Part shown: piece by piece, positions 1 to 7,519 of the stretch
How positions within the stretch are numbered: the first letter of the stretch is position 1
Layout of the letters: every line of letters starts with the position of its first letter
NCBI RefSeq assembly: GCF_002532045.1
Contig: NZ_NWTG01000020.1
Coordinates: 1-64,000, forward strand
DNA length: 64,000 nt
Reading direction: 5' to 3'
From: Bradyrhizobium sp. C9
GTDB taxonomy: Bacteria > Pseudomonadota > Alphaproteobacteria > Rhizobiales > Xanthobacteraceae
The notes under the pieces: generated by a model
The model's database searches: none
Seen by the model: only the letters and a program-made list of their open reading frames with translations
What the model was told of the DNA's origin: nothing
Translations under genes and position numbers: made by a program

Positions 1-59
1 CGATACTGGTCGACGTCGATGCGCCGGACGCGCTCGACCGTCTCTTGTACAGCAGGCAT
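1..59 (-). CDS. sufB: Fe-S cluster assembly protein SufB, N-terminal fragment
   Basis: Only the first 19 codons are in the window; the gene runs off the left edge. The start codon is the ATG whose complement lies at 57-59, and the peptide begins MPAVQETVERVRRIDVDQY, which resembles the N-terminus of rhizobial SufB. SufB is a scaffold subunit of the SufBCD complex that assembles Fe-S clusters in the cytoplasm. The cysteine desulfurase gene lies 98 bp upstream on the same strand, which is the usual head of an alphaproteobacterial suf operon. The call rests on a short N-terminus plus context. Confidence 0.7.
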   Translation of the reverse strand, partial: MPAVQETVERVRRIDVDQY

Positions 60-157
60 TCAATCCTCCGCTCGCGGTTTCAAGGACCGCGGTGGATCTC
101 AAGTTCAGAAAAATCGCTTACGATGCTTTGAACACGAAATCACTGGCTTAGAACAGT

Positions 158-1315
158 TCAAGCTGTGTTTCGTCGTTCCCCCTTAACTAGGGTATCGGCG
201 AGCTTTCGCCAAGCCTTGAGGGTGAAATCCACGTCTGTCTCCGTGGTAGACCAGCCAAGACTGAGCCGCACCGCTCCCTGGGACACCTCCGAACGGTATC
301 CCATTGCCTCCAACACGTGAGACGGCTGGACCTTGCCCGACGAGCAGGCGGAACCCGAGGACACCGCGACCCCGGCCAGGTCGAATCCGATGACCGCCGT
401 CTCGGCCTTCATGCCGGGTGCCGTGAACAGAACGGTATTGGGCAACCGCTTCACCTCATCGGAGAAGATCACCATGTCCGGCGTCTGGCGGAGCCCATGC
501 TCAAGCCGGTCGCGCAGCCCCCTGACGCGGGCAGCGTCGGCCTTCAGCGCCGCCATCGCGGCCTTCGCGGCCGCACCAAAGCCTGCAATCCCCGCGACGT
601 TCTCGGTCCCTGCCCTCCGCCCGAGCTCCTGTCCGCCGCCGCGCAGGAACGCCTCCAATCCTTCAATGCCTTCGGCAAGCACCAGTGCCCCGGCGCCCTT
701 CGGTCCGCCGATCTTGTGCGCCGACAGCGTCACGAGGTCGGCTCCCGTCGAGGCGAGATCGAACGGGATCTTCCCGAACGCCTGGATCGCATCGACATGC
801 AGCAGACCACCCGCCGCGTGAACGATCTCGGCGACGTCGGCCACCGGCTGGATGGCGCCGGTCTCGTTGTTCGCCAGCATCACCGAGACCAGAGCAGGCG
901 TACCGTCAGCCAGCAGCGCACGCAGATGATCGAGATCGATCACCCCGGTGCGCGTGACATTGATCGCGGAGATCGCCTCACGCGCGAACCGCCCGCCCGC
1001 GAGCACGGACGCATGCTCGATCGCGGACACCAGGAGCCGCCCGACCGGCGCACCCGCAGCGCGGCGCAATCCCGGCGTCAATGCGAGCGCATTGGCTTCG
1101 GTTCCGCCGGAGAGAAACACGGCGTCCTGCGGCCGGCCGCCGACCGCCTTGGCCACCACATTGCGGGCATCCTCGACCAGCCGGCGCGCGCGGCGTCCCT
1201 CGCTGTGCACCGAGGACGGGTTGCCGCTCAATTCCCACGCCGCATCCATCGCCGCCTTCGCCTCCTGGCGAAGCGGCGTGGTGGCATTCCAGTCGAGATA
1301 GACGCGATCGGCCAT
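158..1315 (-). CDS. Cysteine desulfurase (NifS/IscS-type)
   Basis: PLP enzyme of 385 residues that takes sulfur from L-cysteine as an enzyme persulfide for Fe-S cluster assembly. The PLP lysine is in SAHKIGG (about K201), the PLP-stacking histidine in AIEHAS (about H101), and the catalytic cysteine sits in a flexible SSGSACSSG loop (about C324), which is the group I (NifS/IscS) loop type. The start is set at MADRVYLDWNATTP, matching the family N-terminus; an in-frame ATG six codons upstream (1333) is possible. It precedes sufB on the same strand, so it probably supplies sulfur to the Suf system. Confidence 0.9.
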   Translation of the reverse strand: MADRVYLDWNATTPLRQEAKAAMDAAWELSGNPSSVHSEGRRARRLVEDARNVVAKAVGGRPQDAVFLSGGTEANALALTPGLRRAAGAPVGRLLVSAIEHASVLAGGRFAREAISAINVTRTGVIDLDHLRALLADGTPALVSVMLANNETGAIQPVADVAEIVHAAGGLLHVDAIQAFGKIPFDLASTGADLVTLSAHKIGGPKGAGALVLAEGIEGLEAFLRGGGQELGRRAGTENVAGIAGFGAAAKAAMAALKADAARVRGLRDRLEHGLRQTPDMVIFSDEVKRLPNTVLFTAPGMKAETAVIGFDLAGVAVSSGSACSSGKVQPSHVLEAMGYRSEVSQGAVRLSLGWSTTETDVDFTLKAWRKLADTLVKGERRNTA

Positions 1316-1609
1316 CGAGCTTGTCCGCGGCAACCACCGTGGTTGCGGCCCTCCATTGCGACATAACGACAGTCGGGCAGCGAGACCAGATCAGAGTCAC
1401 CGATGCCCGAGATTTTTCATGCTCGCCGGACGTCCCGCCGTGTTGCCAGGCAAGACATTCGCCTGCGTGCCAAGCGCGATAGCAATATGACAAAGCAAAA
1501 CTTCAGGTAGCCAACGAGCAATTCGACGTACTGATCCGGATCGCCGCCGACGCGCCGGCGGCGCGCGCGTCACGGAGCGGATTGGCCTCTGCCAAGCGGC
1601 ACAATTTCC

Positions 1610-1639
1610 TTGATTTTTGCCCCTTGCGTCATGCTAGAA
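1610..1639 (+). promoter_or_regulatory. Candidate sigma-70-type promoter for the alpha/beta hydrolase
   Basis: TTGATT at 1610-1615 and CTAGAA at 1634-1639 are 18 bp apart. This fits the looser -35/-10 pattern of rhizobial housekeeping promoters. It would give a leader of about 130 nt before the ATG at 1779. Inferred from sequence only. Confidence 0.3.
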
Positions 1640-1730
1640 GGCCCTCCAGCGTGCCGCCCGGCGGCGCCTGCGCCCGATTTCATCATGAGCCGCTCTGCTC
1701 GCGCCCGTCGCCGAAGATGGCTCCAACCGG

Positions 1731-1777
1731 TTGATTGATCGACGTCAATCAAGGGAACGCGTCAATCAAGGGAACAC
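1731..1777 (+). repeat. Inverted repeat plus 17-bp tandem duplication covering the ribosome binding site
   Basis: TTGATTGA (1731-1738) is complementary to TCAATCAA (1745-1752). That right arm lies in a 17-bp unit, GTCAATCAAGGGAACGC (1744-1760), repeated with one mismatch at 1761-1777. The second copy carries the likely Shine-Dalgarno AAGGGA just before the ATG at 1779. The left arm could therefore pair with either copy, the second next to the ribosome binding site. A DNA operator or an RNA element is possible. Confidence 0.6.
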
Positions 1778-1778
1778 A

Positions 1779-2426
1779 ATGCCTGAAGTCATTTTCACCG
1801 GCCCTGCTGGCCGTCTCGAAGGCCGCTACCACCCGGCCAAGCAGAAGAACGCGCCGATTGCGATGATCCTGCATCCGCATCCGCAGTTCCACGGCACGAT
1901 GAACCACCAGATCGTCTATCAGTGCTACTACGCGTTCGCGCATCGCGGCTTCTCGGTGCTGCGCTTCAACTTCCGTGGCGTCGGCCGCAGCCAGGGCTCG
2001 TTCGATCACGGCACCGGCGAGTTGTCGGATGCGGCGAGCGCGCTCGACTGGGCGCAGGCGATCAATCCGGAGGCGCGCGCCTGCTGGGTCGCGGGCTTCT
2101 CGTTCGGCGCATGGATCGGCATGCAGCTCCTGATGCGCCGGCCGGAGGTCGAGGGCTTCATCTCGATCGCGCCGCCCGCCAATCTCTACGACTTCTCGTT
2201 CCTCGCGCCCTGCCCGTCGTCGGGCCTGATCGTGCACGGCGACAAGGATGCCGTGGTACCGCCCAAGGACGTCAACACGCTGGTCGAGAAGCTGAAGACG
2301 CAGAAGGGCATCGTGATCGACCAGCAGGTCATTCCCGGCGCCAACCATTTCTTCGACGGCAAGCTCGAGCCGCTGATGGAGACGGTGACCGGCTATCTCG
2401 ACATGCGCCTCGCCAACGTGCGGTGA
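1779..2426 (+). CDS. Alpha/beta hydrolase (COG2945-like)
   Basis: Cytoplasmic alpha/beta-hydrolase fold protein of 215 residues. The nucleophile elbow is GFSFG (S108), the acid is in VHGDKD (D155 or D157), and the catalytic histidine is in GANHFF (H190). The oxyanion region is HPHPQFHG near residues 32-39. The start ATG is chosen because AAGGGA lies 6 bp upstream and the conserved N-terminus begins there; an ATT/ATG-poor extension upstream is unlikely to be translated. The substrate cannot be told. It is divergent from the suf genes, an arrangement I recall from related rhizobia. Confidence 0.85.
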   Translation: MPEVIFTGPAGRLEGRYHPAKQKNAPIAMILHPHPQFHGTMNHQIVYQCYYAFAHRGFSVLRFNFRGVGRSQGSFDHGTGELSDAASALDWAQAINPEARACWVAGFSFGAWIGMQLLMRRPEVEGFISIAPPANLYDFSFLAPCPSSGLIVHGDKDAVVPPKDVNTLVEKLKTQKGIVIDQQVIPGANHFFDGKLEPLMETVTGYLDMRLANVR

Positions 2427-2439
2427 GGCTGCGGACCTT

Positions 2440-2515
2440 GTAGCCCGCGTGAGCGAAGCAACATGCGGGTCGCAACGGCGTAGATCCCGGATATCGCTTC
2501 GCTCATCCGGGCTAC
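2440..2515. repeat. Dispersed palindromic element (REP-like hairpin)
   Basis: Arms GTAGCCCG (2440-2447) and CGGGCTAC (2508-2515) pair, followed inward by GAGCGAAGC (2451-2459) against GCTTCGCTC (2496-2504). The element fills the gap between the convergent hydrolase and SMR genes. Its sequence resembles a repeat I recall as frequent in Bradyrhizobium intergenic regions. It could act as a bidirectional terminator. Confidence 0.6.
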
Positions 2516-2528
2516 GGTCTCGACGGAT

Positions 2529-2858
2529 TTATTCCGGCGCGAATTTCAGCGCGGCGATGCCGACCAGCACCAGCGCGATCCCGGCGACCTTCATCGGATT
2601 CAAGGCTTCGTTGAACAGCAGCACGCCCATGGTCAGCGTGCCGACCGCGCCGATGCCGGTCCATACCGTGTAGGCGACGCCGACGCCGAGCACCTGCAAC
2701 GCGCGCCCGAGCAGGAACACGAACGCGGCGAGCAGCGCCAGCGAGACCAGCGTCCAGCCGAGGCGCGTATAACCTTCGGCATATTTCATCGAGATCGCCC
2801 AGCCGACGTCGAGCAGACCGGCGACGACCAGCGCGAACCAGGCAATGGAGTGCGACAT
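2529..2858 (-). CDS. Small multidrug resistance (SMR) family exporter, SugE/Gdx-like
   Basis: Four-helix inner-membrane protein of 109 residues, normal length for the SMR family, which works as an antiparallel dimer exchanging protons for guanidinium or quaternary ammonium cations. The WTGIGAVGT segment and the FNEALNPMKVAG segment match the SugE/Gdx subfamily. Odd: the membrane-embedded glutamate of helix 1, essential in EmrE and Gdx, is replaced by aspartate (GLLDVGW, D17, codon GAC). Substrate specificity is uncertain because of this. Confidence 0.85.
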   Translation of the reverse strand: MSHSIAWFALVVAGLLDVGWAISMKYAEGYTRLGWTLVSLALLAAFVFLLGRALQVLGVGVAYTVWTGIGAVGTLTMGVLLFNEALNPMKVAGIALVLVGIAALKFAPE

Positions 2859-2861
2859 GGC

Positions 2862-3539
2862 TTACGCGGCAAGCTTCAGCATATGCGCGCGGTGGCCGAC
2901 CAGGAACGCGTGCAGCAGCGCGGGATATTCAGGCGAAACGGCGCTGCGCGCGCTCGGCCGCTGCGCCAGCGCACTGCGCCAGGCGCGAAGTTTTGGCGTG
3001 TGGGTGAAAACTGCCAGATCGGTCAGTTGGTCGAACAGATCGAAGTAGCGGAAGACCGGCGCGAACACCGCATCCACCAGGCTGAACTTCTCTCCCGCGA
3101 AGAACGGACCTGCGCCGAGCGCGGCCTCGACGCGCGCGAACTTTGCGGTGACAGCCTGCCGCTTGTTCTCGAAGATCGCGGCATCGGTCGCGGTCTCAAG
3201 CCCCCAGAGATCGCCGAGAATGGCCGAGCCGAACTCCATCCAGGCGCGATGCTCGGCGCGGGTGAGCGCATCCTGCGGATGCAACTTCGCGCCGCCCTGC
3301 GTCTCCTCGATGTATTCGCAGATCACGTTGCTCTCGAACAGCGCGACCTCCTTGCCGTCGTCGCCGGTCACCACCAGCACCGGCACCTTGCCGAGCGGCG
3401 AGATCTTCAGGAACCAGTCCGGCTTGTTGGCGAGATCGATGTCGATCCGCTCGAACGGCACGCCCTTCTCATGCAGCGCGATCACCGCGCGTTGCACATA
3501 GGGACAGAGCTTGTGGCTGATCAGCTTCAGGGCGGCCAT
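2862..3539 (-). CDS. Glutathione S-transferase family protein (Cys-type)
   Basis: Soluble protein of 225 residues with an N-terminal thioredoxin-like domain (1-80) and a C-terminal helical domain. SHKLCPYVQR puts a likely catalytic cysteine at C12, as in omega/DHAR-like GSTs, which act as thiol transferases or dehydroascorbate reductases rather than classical conjugators. The cis-proline loop is GKVPVL near residue 53. The start is the ATG at 3539; a further in-frame ATG at 3557 overlaps an operator-like palindrome and the predicted transcription start. It is 3 bp from the SMR gene and may be cotranscribed with it. Confidence 0.88.
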   Translation of the reverse strand: MAALKLISHKLCPYVQRAVIALHEKGVPFERIDIDLANKPDWFLKISPLGKVPVLVVTGDDGKEVALFESNVICEYIEETQGGAKLHPQDALTRAEHRAWMEFGSAILGDLWGLETATDAAIFENKRQAVTAKFARVEAALGAGPFFAGEKFSLVDAVFAPVFRYFDLFDQLTDLAVFTHTPKLRAWRSALAQRPSARSAVSPEYPALLHAFLVGHRAHMLKLAA

Positions 3540-3556
3540 GACGAACCTCGCGTTCA

Positions 3557-3619
3557 ATGCAACTGCATCGAATTAAATACAGCGGCATGGAACTGTCAAG
3601 GTAGATGCATTTGCATCTA
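3557..3619 (-). promoter_or_regulatory. GST promoter bracketed by two ATGCA-N2-TGCAT palindromes
   Basis: On the minus strand TTGACA (3599-3594) and TTTAAT (3577-3572) are 16 bp apart, close to the sigma-70 consensus. A palindrome ATGCA-AC-TGCAT (3557-3568) covers the expected start point, and a longer one TAGATGCA-TT-TGCATCTA (3602-3619) sits just upstream of the -35. Their centres are 48 bp apart. This is the layout of a repressor-controlled promoter with two dimer sites. No regulator gene is adjacent. Confidence 0.7.
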
Positions 3620-3621
3620 AA

Positions 3622-4725
3622 TCACGGTCGCGCGATGATGCCCCCGGTCATCGGGATCGGCACCCCCGTGGTGGCGGGGTAGCTCAGCGGCAGCCCCTTC
3701 ATGCCGCGCGCGGCAAGGAAGCCGAAGGCTTGCGCCTCGATCGCGTCCGCCGCCCAGCCGAGCGCCTCGGCGGGCTCGACGGTCGCCGGCGCCAGGCGCT
3801 CGCGCAGCATCCGCAGCATGGTGAGGTTGGAGGCGCCGCCGCCGCAGATGATCCAGCCTTTCGGCAGCTTCGGCAGCAGCGGCACCACGCGGGCGATCGC
3901 CGCCGCCGTGAATGCGGTCAATGTCGCGGCGCCATCGGCCGGCGCGACGGCACCGAGCTTGAGGCCGGCAAAGTCGTTGCGGTCGAGCGATTTCGGCGGC
4001 GGAGCTGAGAAGAACGGCAGTCTCAGGGCCTGCGCGATCCAGGCCTCGTCGGGTTTGCCCAGCGCGGCGAACTTGCCGCCGGTGTCGAACGGCTGATGCA
4101 TCTGGCGGAACATGAAGTCGTCGAGCAGCGCGTTGCCGGGCCCGGTGTCGCAGGCGATCAGCGTGTCGGTTCCATCGATATAGGTGATGTTGGAGACGCC
4201 GCCGATATTGACCACGACGGTCGGCCCCTCGCGGTTCAGCGATTGCACCAGCGCGCGATGGTAGACCGGCACGAGCGGCGCACCCTGCCCGCCGGCCTCG
4301 ACGTCGGCGGAACGGAAATCATGCATCACCGGAATGTGGATCGCCCTAGCGAGCGCCAGGGCATCGCCGATCTGCACCGTTAGCTTCCGCTCGGGGCGAT
4401 GCAGCACGGTCTGGCCATGGAACCCGACGATGTCGATGTCCTGGGCGGAGATCCGGGTCTGCGCCGTGAAGCTGGCGACCGCCTGGGCATGAGCTGACGT
4501 GACGGCCTGCTCGGCCTGCCGCAAGATCCCCGGCCGGGCATCGCGCCGCGTCAGATGAACGGCCTCGGTCAGCGCATGGCGCAGCAAGTTCCGCTCGCTG
4601 TCGGTATAGGGGCGATAGCCCGTCGGCCCGAAGGCCTTGATCTGGCGGCCGTCGGTCTCGATCAGTGCCACGTCGACCCCGTCGAGCGAGGTGCCGCTCA
4701 TCAGACCGAGTGCCGTTAACATCAT
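3622..4725 (-). CDS. anmK: Anhydro-N-acetylmuramic acid kinase
   Basis: Cytoplasmic sugar kinase of 367 residues. It hydrolyses and phosphorylates 1,6-anhydro-MurNAc to MurNAc-6-phosphate during peptidoglycan recycling. The N-terminus GLMSGTSLDGVDVAL is the family ATP-binding signature; ACDTGPGNALLDD, TGGKFAA and ICGGGASN are further AnmK blocks. Length is normal. Two ATGs in tandem begin the gene (4725 and 4722). It is divergent from tyrS, an arrangement I recall in related genomes. Confidence 0.95.
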   Translation of the reverse strand: MMLTALGLMSGTSLDGVDVALIETDGRQIKAFGPTGYRPYTDSERNLLRHALTEAVHLTRRDARPGILRQAEQAVTSAHAQAVASFTAQTRISAQDIDIVGFHGQTVLHRPERKLTVQIGDALALARAIHIPVMHDFRSADVEAGGQGAPLVPVYHRALVQSLNREGPTVVVNIGGVSNITYIDGTDTLIACDTGPGNALLDDFMFRQMHQPFDTGGKFAALGKPDEAWIAQALRLPFFSAPPPKSLDRNDFAGLKLGAVAPADGAATLTAFTAAAIARVVPLLPKLPKGWIICGGGASNLTMLRMLRERLAPATVEPAEALGWAADAIEAQAFGFLAARGMKGLPLSYPATTGVPIPMTGGIIARP

Positions 4726-4739
4726 TGTAGAAGCGCCCC

Positions 4740-4783
4740 AGCCGGGAACCCCCGGCTTGTCTCAAACAAGTACATCCTATAAT
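4740..4783 (+). promoter_or_regulatory. Candidate tyrS promoter and adjacent hairpin
   Basis: A perfect TATAAT lies at 4778-4783. The best -35 is TTGTCT at 4757-4762, giving a short 15-bp spacer. Immediately upstream, AGCCGGG (4740-4746) and CCCGGCT (4751-4757) form a 7-bp stem with loop AACC. Start would be near 4790, about 90 nt before the tyrS ATG. Confidence 0.4.
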
Positions 4784-4877
4784 GCCACTGCGCGTCCGCC
4801 TGCGGCAGCCTCAAGCGTCAAGGTTCCGCAAATAGATGCAAAAACCGTAAAACAAGAATGATCTGGCTCGCCGACAA

Positions 4878-6131
4878 ATGACTGCATTTAAATCGGATTT
4901 CCTGAACACTTTACAGGAACGCGGCTTCGTCCACCAGTGCTCCGATTTCGAGGGCCTCGACGCGCTTGCCGCGAAGGGCGAAGCGACCGCCTATGTCGGC
5001 TACGACTGCACCGCGCCGTCGCTGCACATCGGCAACTTCCTCACTATGATGATGCTGTACTGGCTGCAACAGAGCGGCAACAAGCCGATAACGTTGATGG
5101 GCGGCGGTACCACGATGGTCGGCGACCCCTCCGGCAAGGATGAGACGCGCGCGATGCGCACCGTCGCGGAGATTGAATCCAACAAGGCGAGCATCCGCGG
5201 CGTGTTCGCCAAGGTGCTGCGCTACGGCGATGGGCCTTCCGACGCCATCATGCTCGACAACGCCGAATGGCTGACGAAGCTGAATTGGATCGAGATGCTG
5301 CGCGATATCGGCCGGCACTTCTCGGTCAACCGCATGCTCACGATGGACTCGGTGCGGCTCCGCCTCGAGCGCGAGCAGGAGATGAGCTTCATCGAATTCA
5401 ACTACATGGTCTGCCAGGCCTACGACTTCGTCGAATTGTCGCGCCGCGCCGGCTGCCGGCTGCAGATGGGTGGCTCCGACCAGTGGGGCAACATCGTCAA
5501 CGGCGTCGATCTCGGCCGCCGCATGGGCTCGCCGCAGCTGTTCGCGCTGACCACGCCGCTGCTGACCACCGCCTCCGGCGACAAGATGGGCAAGACCGCC
5601 AAGGGCGCGGTGTGGCTCAACGCCGACCAGTTCTCGCCGTATGACTTCTGGCAGTACTGGCGCAACGTCGAGGATGCCGACGTCGTCAAATTCCTCAAGC
5701 TGTTCACGATCCTGCCGATGAGCGAGATCAACAAGCTGGCAGCGCTTGGTGGCAGCGAGATCAACGAAGCCAAGAAGGTGCTGGCGACCGAGGCAACCGC
5801 CCTGCTCCACGGTCGCGACGCGGCCAATGAGGCCGCCGAAACCGCCCGCCGCACCTTCGAGGAAGGTGCGCTGGCCGAAACCCTGCCGACAGTGGAAATT
5901 CCGCGCGGCGAATTGGAAGCCGGCGTCGGCGTGCTCGCCGCCTTCGTCAAGGCCGAGCTCGTCGCGTCCAACGGCGAAGCGCGCCGGCAGATCAAGGGCG
6001 GCGGCCTGCGCGTCAACGACGCTGCCGTCACCGACGAGAAGATGCTGCTGACGCCAGCCAATCTGACGCCGGAAGGCGTGGTCAAACTATCGCTCGGCAA
6101 GAAGCGCCACGTCCTGCTGAAGCCTGCATAG
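4878..6131 (+). CDS. tyrS: Tyrosyl-tRNA synthetase
   Basis: Class I aminoacyl-tRNA synthetase of 417 residues charging tRNA-Tyr. The HIGH-type motif is HIGN near residue 50, the KMSKS-type motif is KMGKT near residue 236, and the tyrosine-pocket block YDFVELSRR with QMGGSDQWGN is present. A C-terminal S4 RNA-binding domain occupies roughly residues 350-415. Length is normal for the bacterial TyrS. Confidence 0.97.
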   Translation: MTAFKSDFLNTLQERGFVHQCSDFEGLDALAAKGEATAYVGYDCTAPSLHIGNFLTMMMLYWLQQSGNKPITLMGGGTTMVGDPSGKDETRAMRTVAEIESNKASIRGVFAKVLRYGDGPSDAIMLDNAEWLTKLNWIEMLRDIGRHFSVNRMLTMDSVRLRLEREQEMSFIEFNYMVCQAYDFVELSRRAGCRLQMGGSDQWGNIVNGVDLGRRMGSPQLFALTTPLLTTASGDKMGKTAKGAVWLNADQFSPYDFWQYWRNVEDADVVKFLKLFTILPMSEINKLAALGGSEINEAKKVLATEATALLHGRDAANEAAETARRTFEEGALAETLPTVEIPRGELEAGVGVLAAFVKAELVASNGEARRQIKGGGLRVNDAAVTDEKMLLTPANLTPEGVVKLSLGKKRHVLLKPA

Positions 6132-6155
6132 GCGCATTCGTATTTGTCGGTTGTG

Positions 6156-6178
6156 GGGAGCGCCCAAAGCGCGCTCCC
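6156..6178 (+). terminator. Hairpin downstream of tyrS
   Basis: GGGAGCGC (6156-6163) and GCGCTCCC (6171-6178) form an 8-bp stem with a 7-nt loop. No run of T follows, so it may be an inefficient terminator or attenuator ahead of the MFS gene at 6188. Confidence 0.45.
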
Positions 6179-6187
6179 TCCTCTCCG

Positions 6188-7435
6188 ATGGATCAGACCA
6201 CGCCTCCGAACGACACGCTTGCAACGCCGGCGAAACAGTCGCGCGTCGCCCTGAACGTGCTCGCGCTCTGCTTCGTGCTGTCGGTGCTCGGGCGCGGTCT
6301 CAGCGACAGCTTCACAGTGTTCCTCAAACCGATCTCGGAAAATTTCGGCTGGGATCGCGCCTCCGTCGTGTCGGTCTATTCGCTGACCTGGCTCGCCAGC
6401 GGCCTCACCGCGCCCCTGGTCGGACGCCTGTTCGATCGCTCGGGTCCGCGCGTGGTCTATGCGCTCGGACTGTCGCTGCTCGGTTGCGCCTTCCTGGTCG
6501 CCTCACGCGCGCAAGCGCTCTGGCAATTCCAGCTCAGCGTCGGCCTCTGCGTCGGCTTCGGCACCGCGCTGATCGGCAACGTCTCGAACTCGATCCTGCT
6601 CGGGCGCTGGTTCGGGCCGCGACTGCCGACGGCGATGGCCGTGATGTATTCGGCGACCGGCGCCGGCCTGCTGCTGCTGCTGCCGCTGTCGCAGGTGCTG
6701 ATCGACCGGATCGGTTGGCGCGAGGCCTATCAGGTGTTCGGCATCGGTGCGCTTGGCCTGCTCGTTCCGCTGGTCTTCCTGCCGTGGCGGCTGCTCGCCG
6801 GCGGATCGCCGCACATCGTCAGGAAGGCGCAAGCCGGCCTCGCCGAAGAAGGCTGGACGCTGCTCCGCGCGATGCGCCACCATGCCTTCTGGGCACTATT
6901 CTCGACCTTCTTCTTCACTGCGATTGCGATGTATGCGTTGACGGCGCAGATCGTCGCCTACCTGATCGATGTCGGCTTCCCGCCGCTGCAGGCGGCGACC
7001 GCCTGGGGGTTCTCCGGTGTCGCGTTGTTCGTCGGCATGCTCGGCGTATCCACGCTGGACGGCATCATCGGCCGCCGCCCCTCGGTGCTGTTCAGCTACG
7101 GCGTCTCGATCCTCGGCATCATCCTGCTCTGGCTGTTGCAGTGGTATCCGAACTACTGGCTGCTGACTGGTTTCGTCGTCTGCTTCGGCAGCATGATCGG
7201 CTCGCGCGGCCCGCTGATCACCGCGACCGCGCTGAAAATCTTCCGCGGCGAGCGCGTCGGCACGATCTACGGCACGATCATGATCGGCAGCGGTCTCGGC
7301 TCGGCGCTCGGCTCCTGGGGCGGCGGCCTGATCCATGACTGGACCCATAGCTACAATCCGCTGATCGCCTTCGCGCTCGTCAACGTGGTGCTCGGCCTGA
7401 TCCCGTTCCTGGTGGTGCCGGCGCTGCGGCGCTGA
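6188..7435 (+). CDS. Major facilitator superfamily transporter
   Basis: Inner-membrane protein of 415 residues with about 12 predicted helices in two bundles. GRLFDRSGPRVVY after helix 2 is the MFS loop 2-3 signature, and DGIIGRRPSVLF is its counterpart in the second half. The overall look is that of the monocarboxylate/oxalate-formate antiporter-like MFS group. Substrate is unknown. It lies 56 bp after tyrS with a hairpin between, so may be independently or weakly cotranscribed. Confidence 0.85.
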   Translation: MDQTTPPNDTLATPAKQSRVALNVLALCFVLSVLGRGLSDSFTVFLKPISENFGWDRASVVSVYSLTWLASGLTAPLVGRLFDRSGPRVVYALGLSLLGCAFLVASRAQALWQFQLSVGLCVGFGTALIGNVSNSILLGRWFGPRLPTAMAVMYSATGAGLLLLLPLSQVLIDRIGWREAYQVFGIGALGLLVPLVFLPWRLLAGGSPHIVRKAQAGLAEEGWTLLRAMRHHAFWALFSTFFFTAIAMYALTAQIVAYLIDVGFPPLQAATAWGFSGVALFVGMLGVSTLDGIIGRRPSVLFSYGVSILGIILLWLLQWYPNYWLLTGFVVCFGSMIGSRGPLITATALKIFRGERVGTIYGTIMIGSGLGSALGSWGGGLIHDWTHSYNPLIAFALVNVVLGLIPFLVVPALRR

Positions 7436-7519
7436 ACCGAATGCTCATGAACTCGGCTGGTCGACAGCCCCTCCCCGCAGGCACATGGGGGAGAGGCCGA
7501 AGGCTACGACGTCTTTCGC

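Larger units (their letters stand above)
1316..1778. other. Divergent intergenic region, no gene seen
   Basis: This 463-bp stretch separates the minus-strand cysteine desulfurase from the plus-strand hydrolase. I see no reading frame with a convincing start and protein-like composition. It holds a plausible plus-strand promoter at 1610-1639 and an inverted/direct repeat cluster at 1731-1777. A GC-rich patch around 1550-1570 has no recognised role. Confidence 0.5.
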
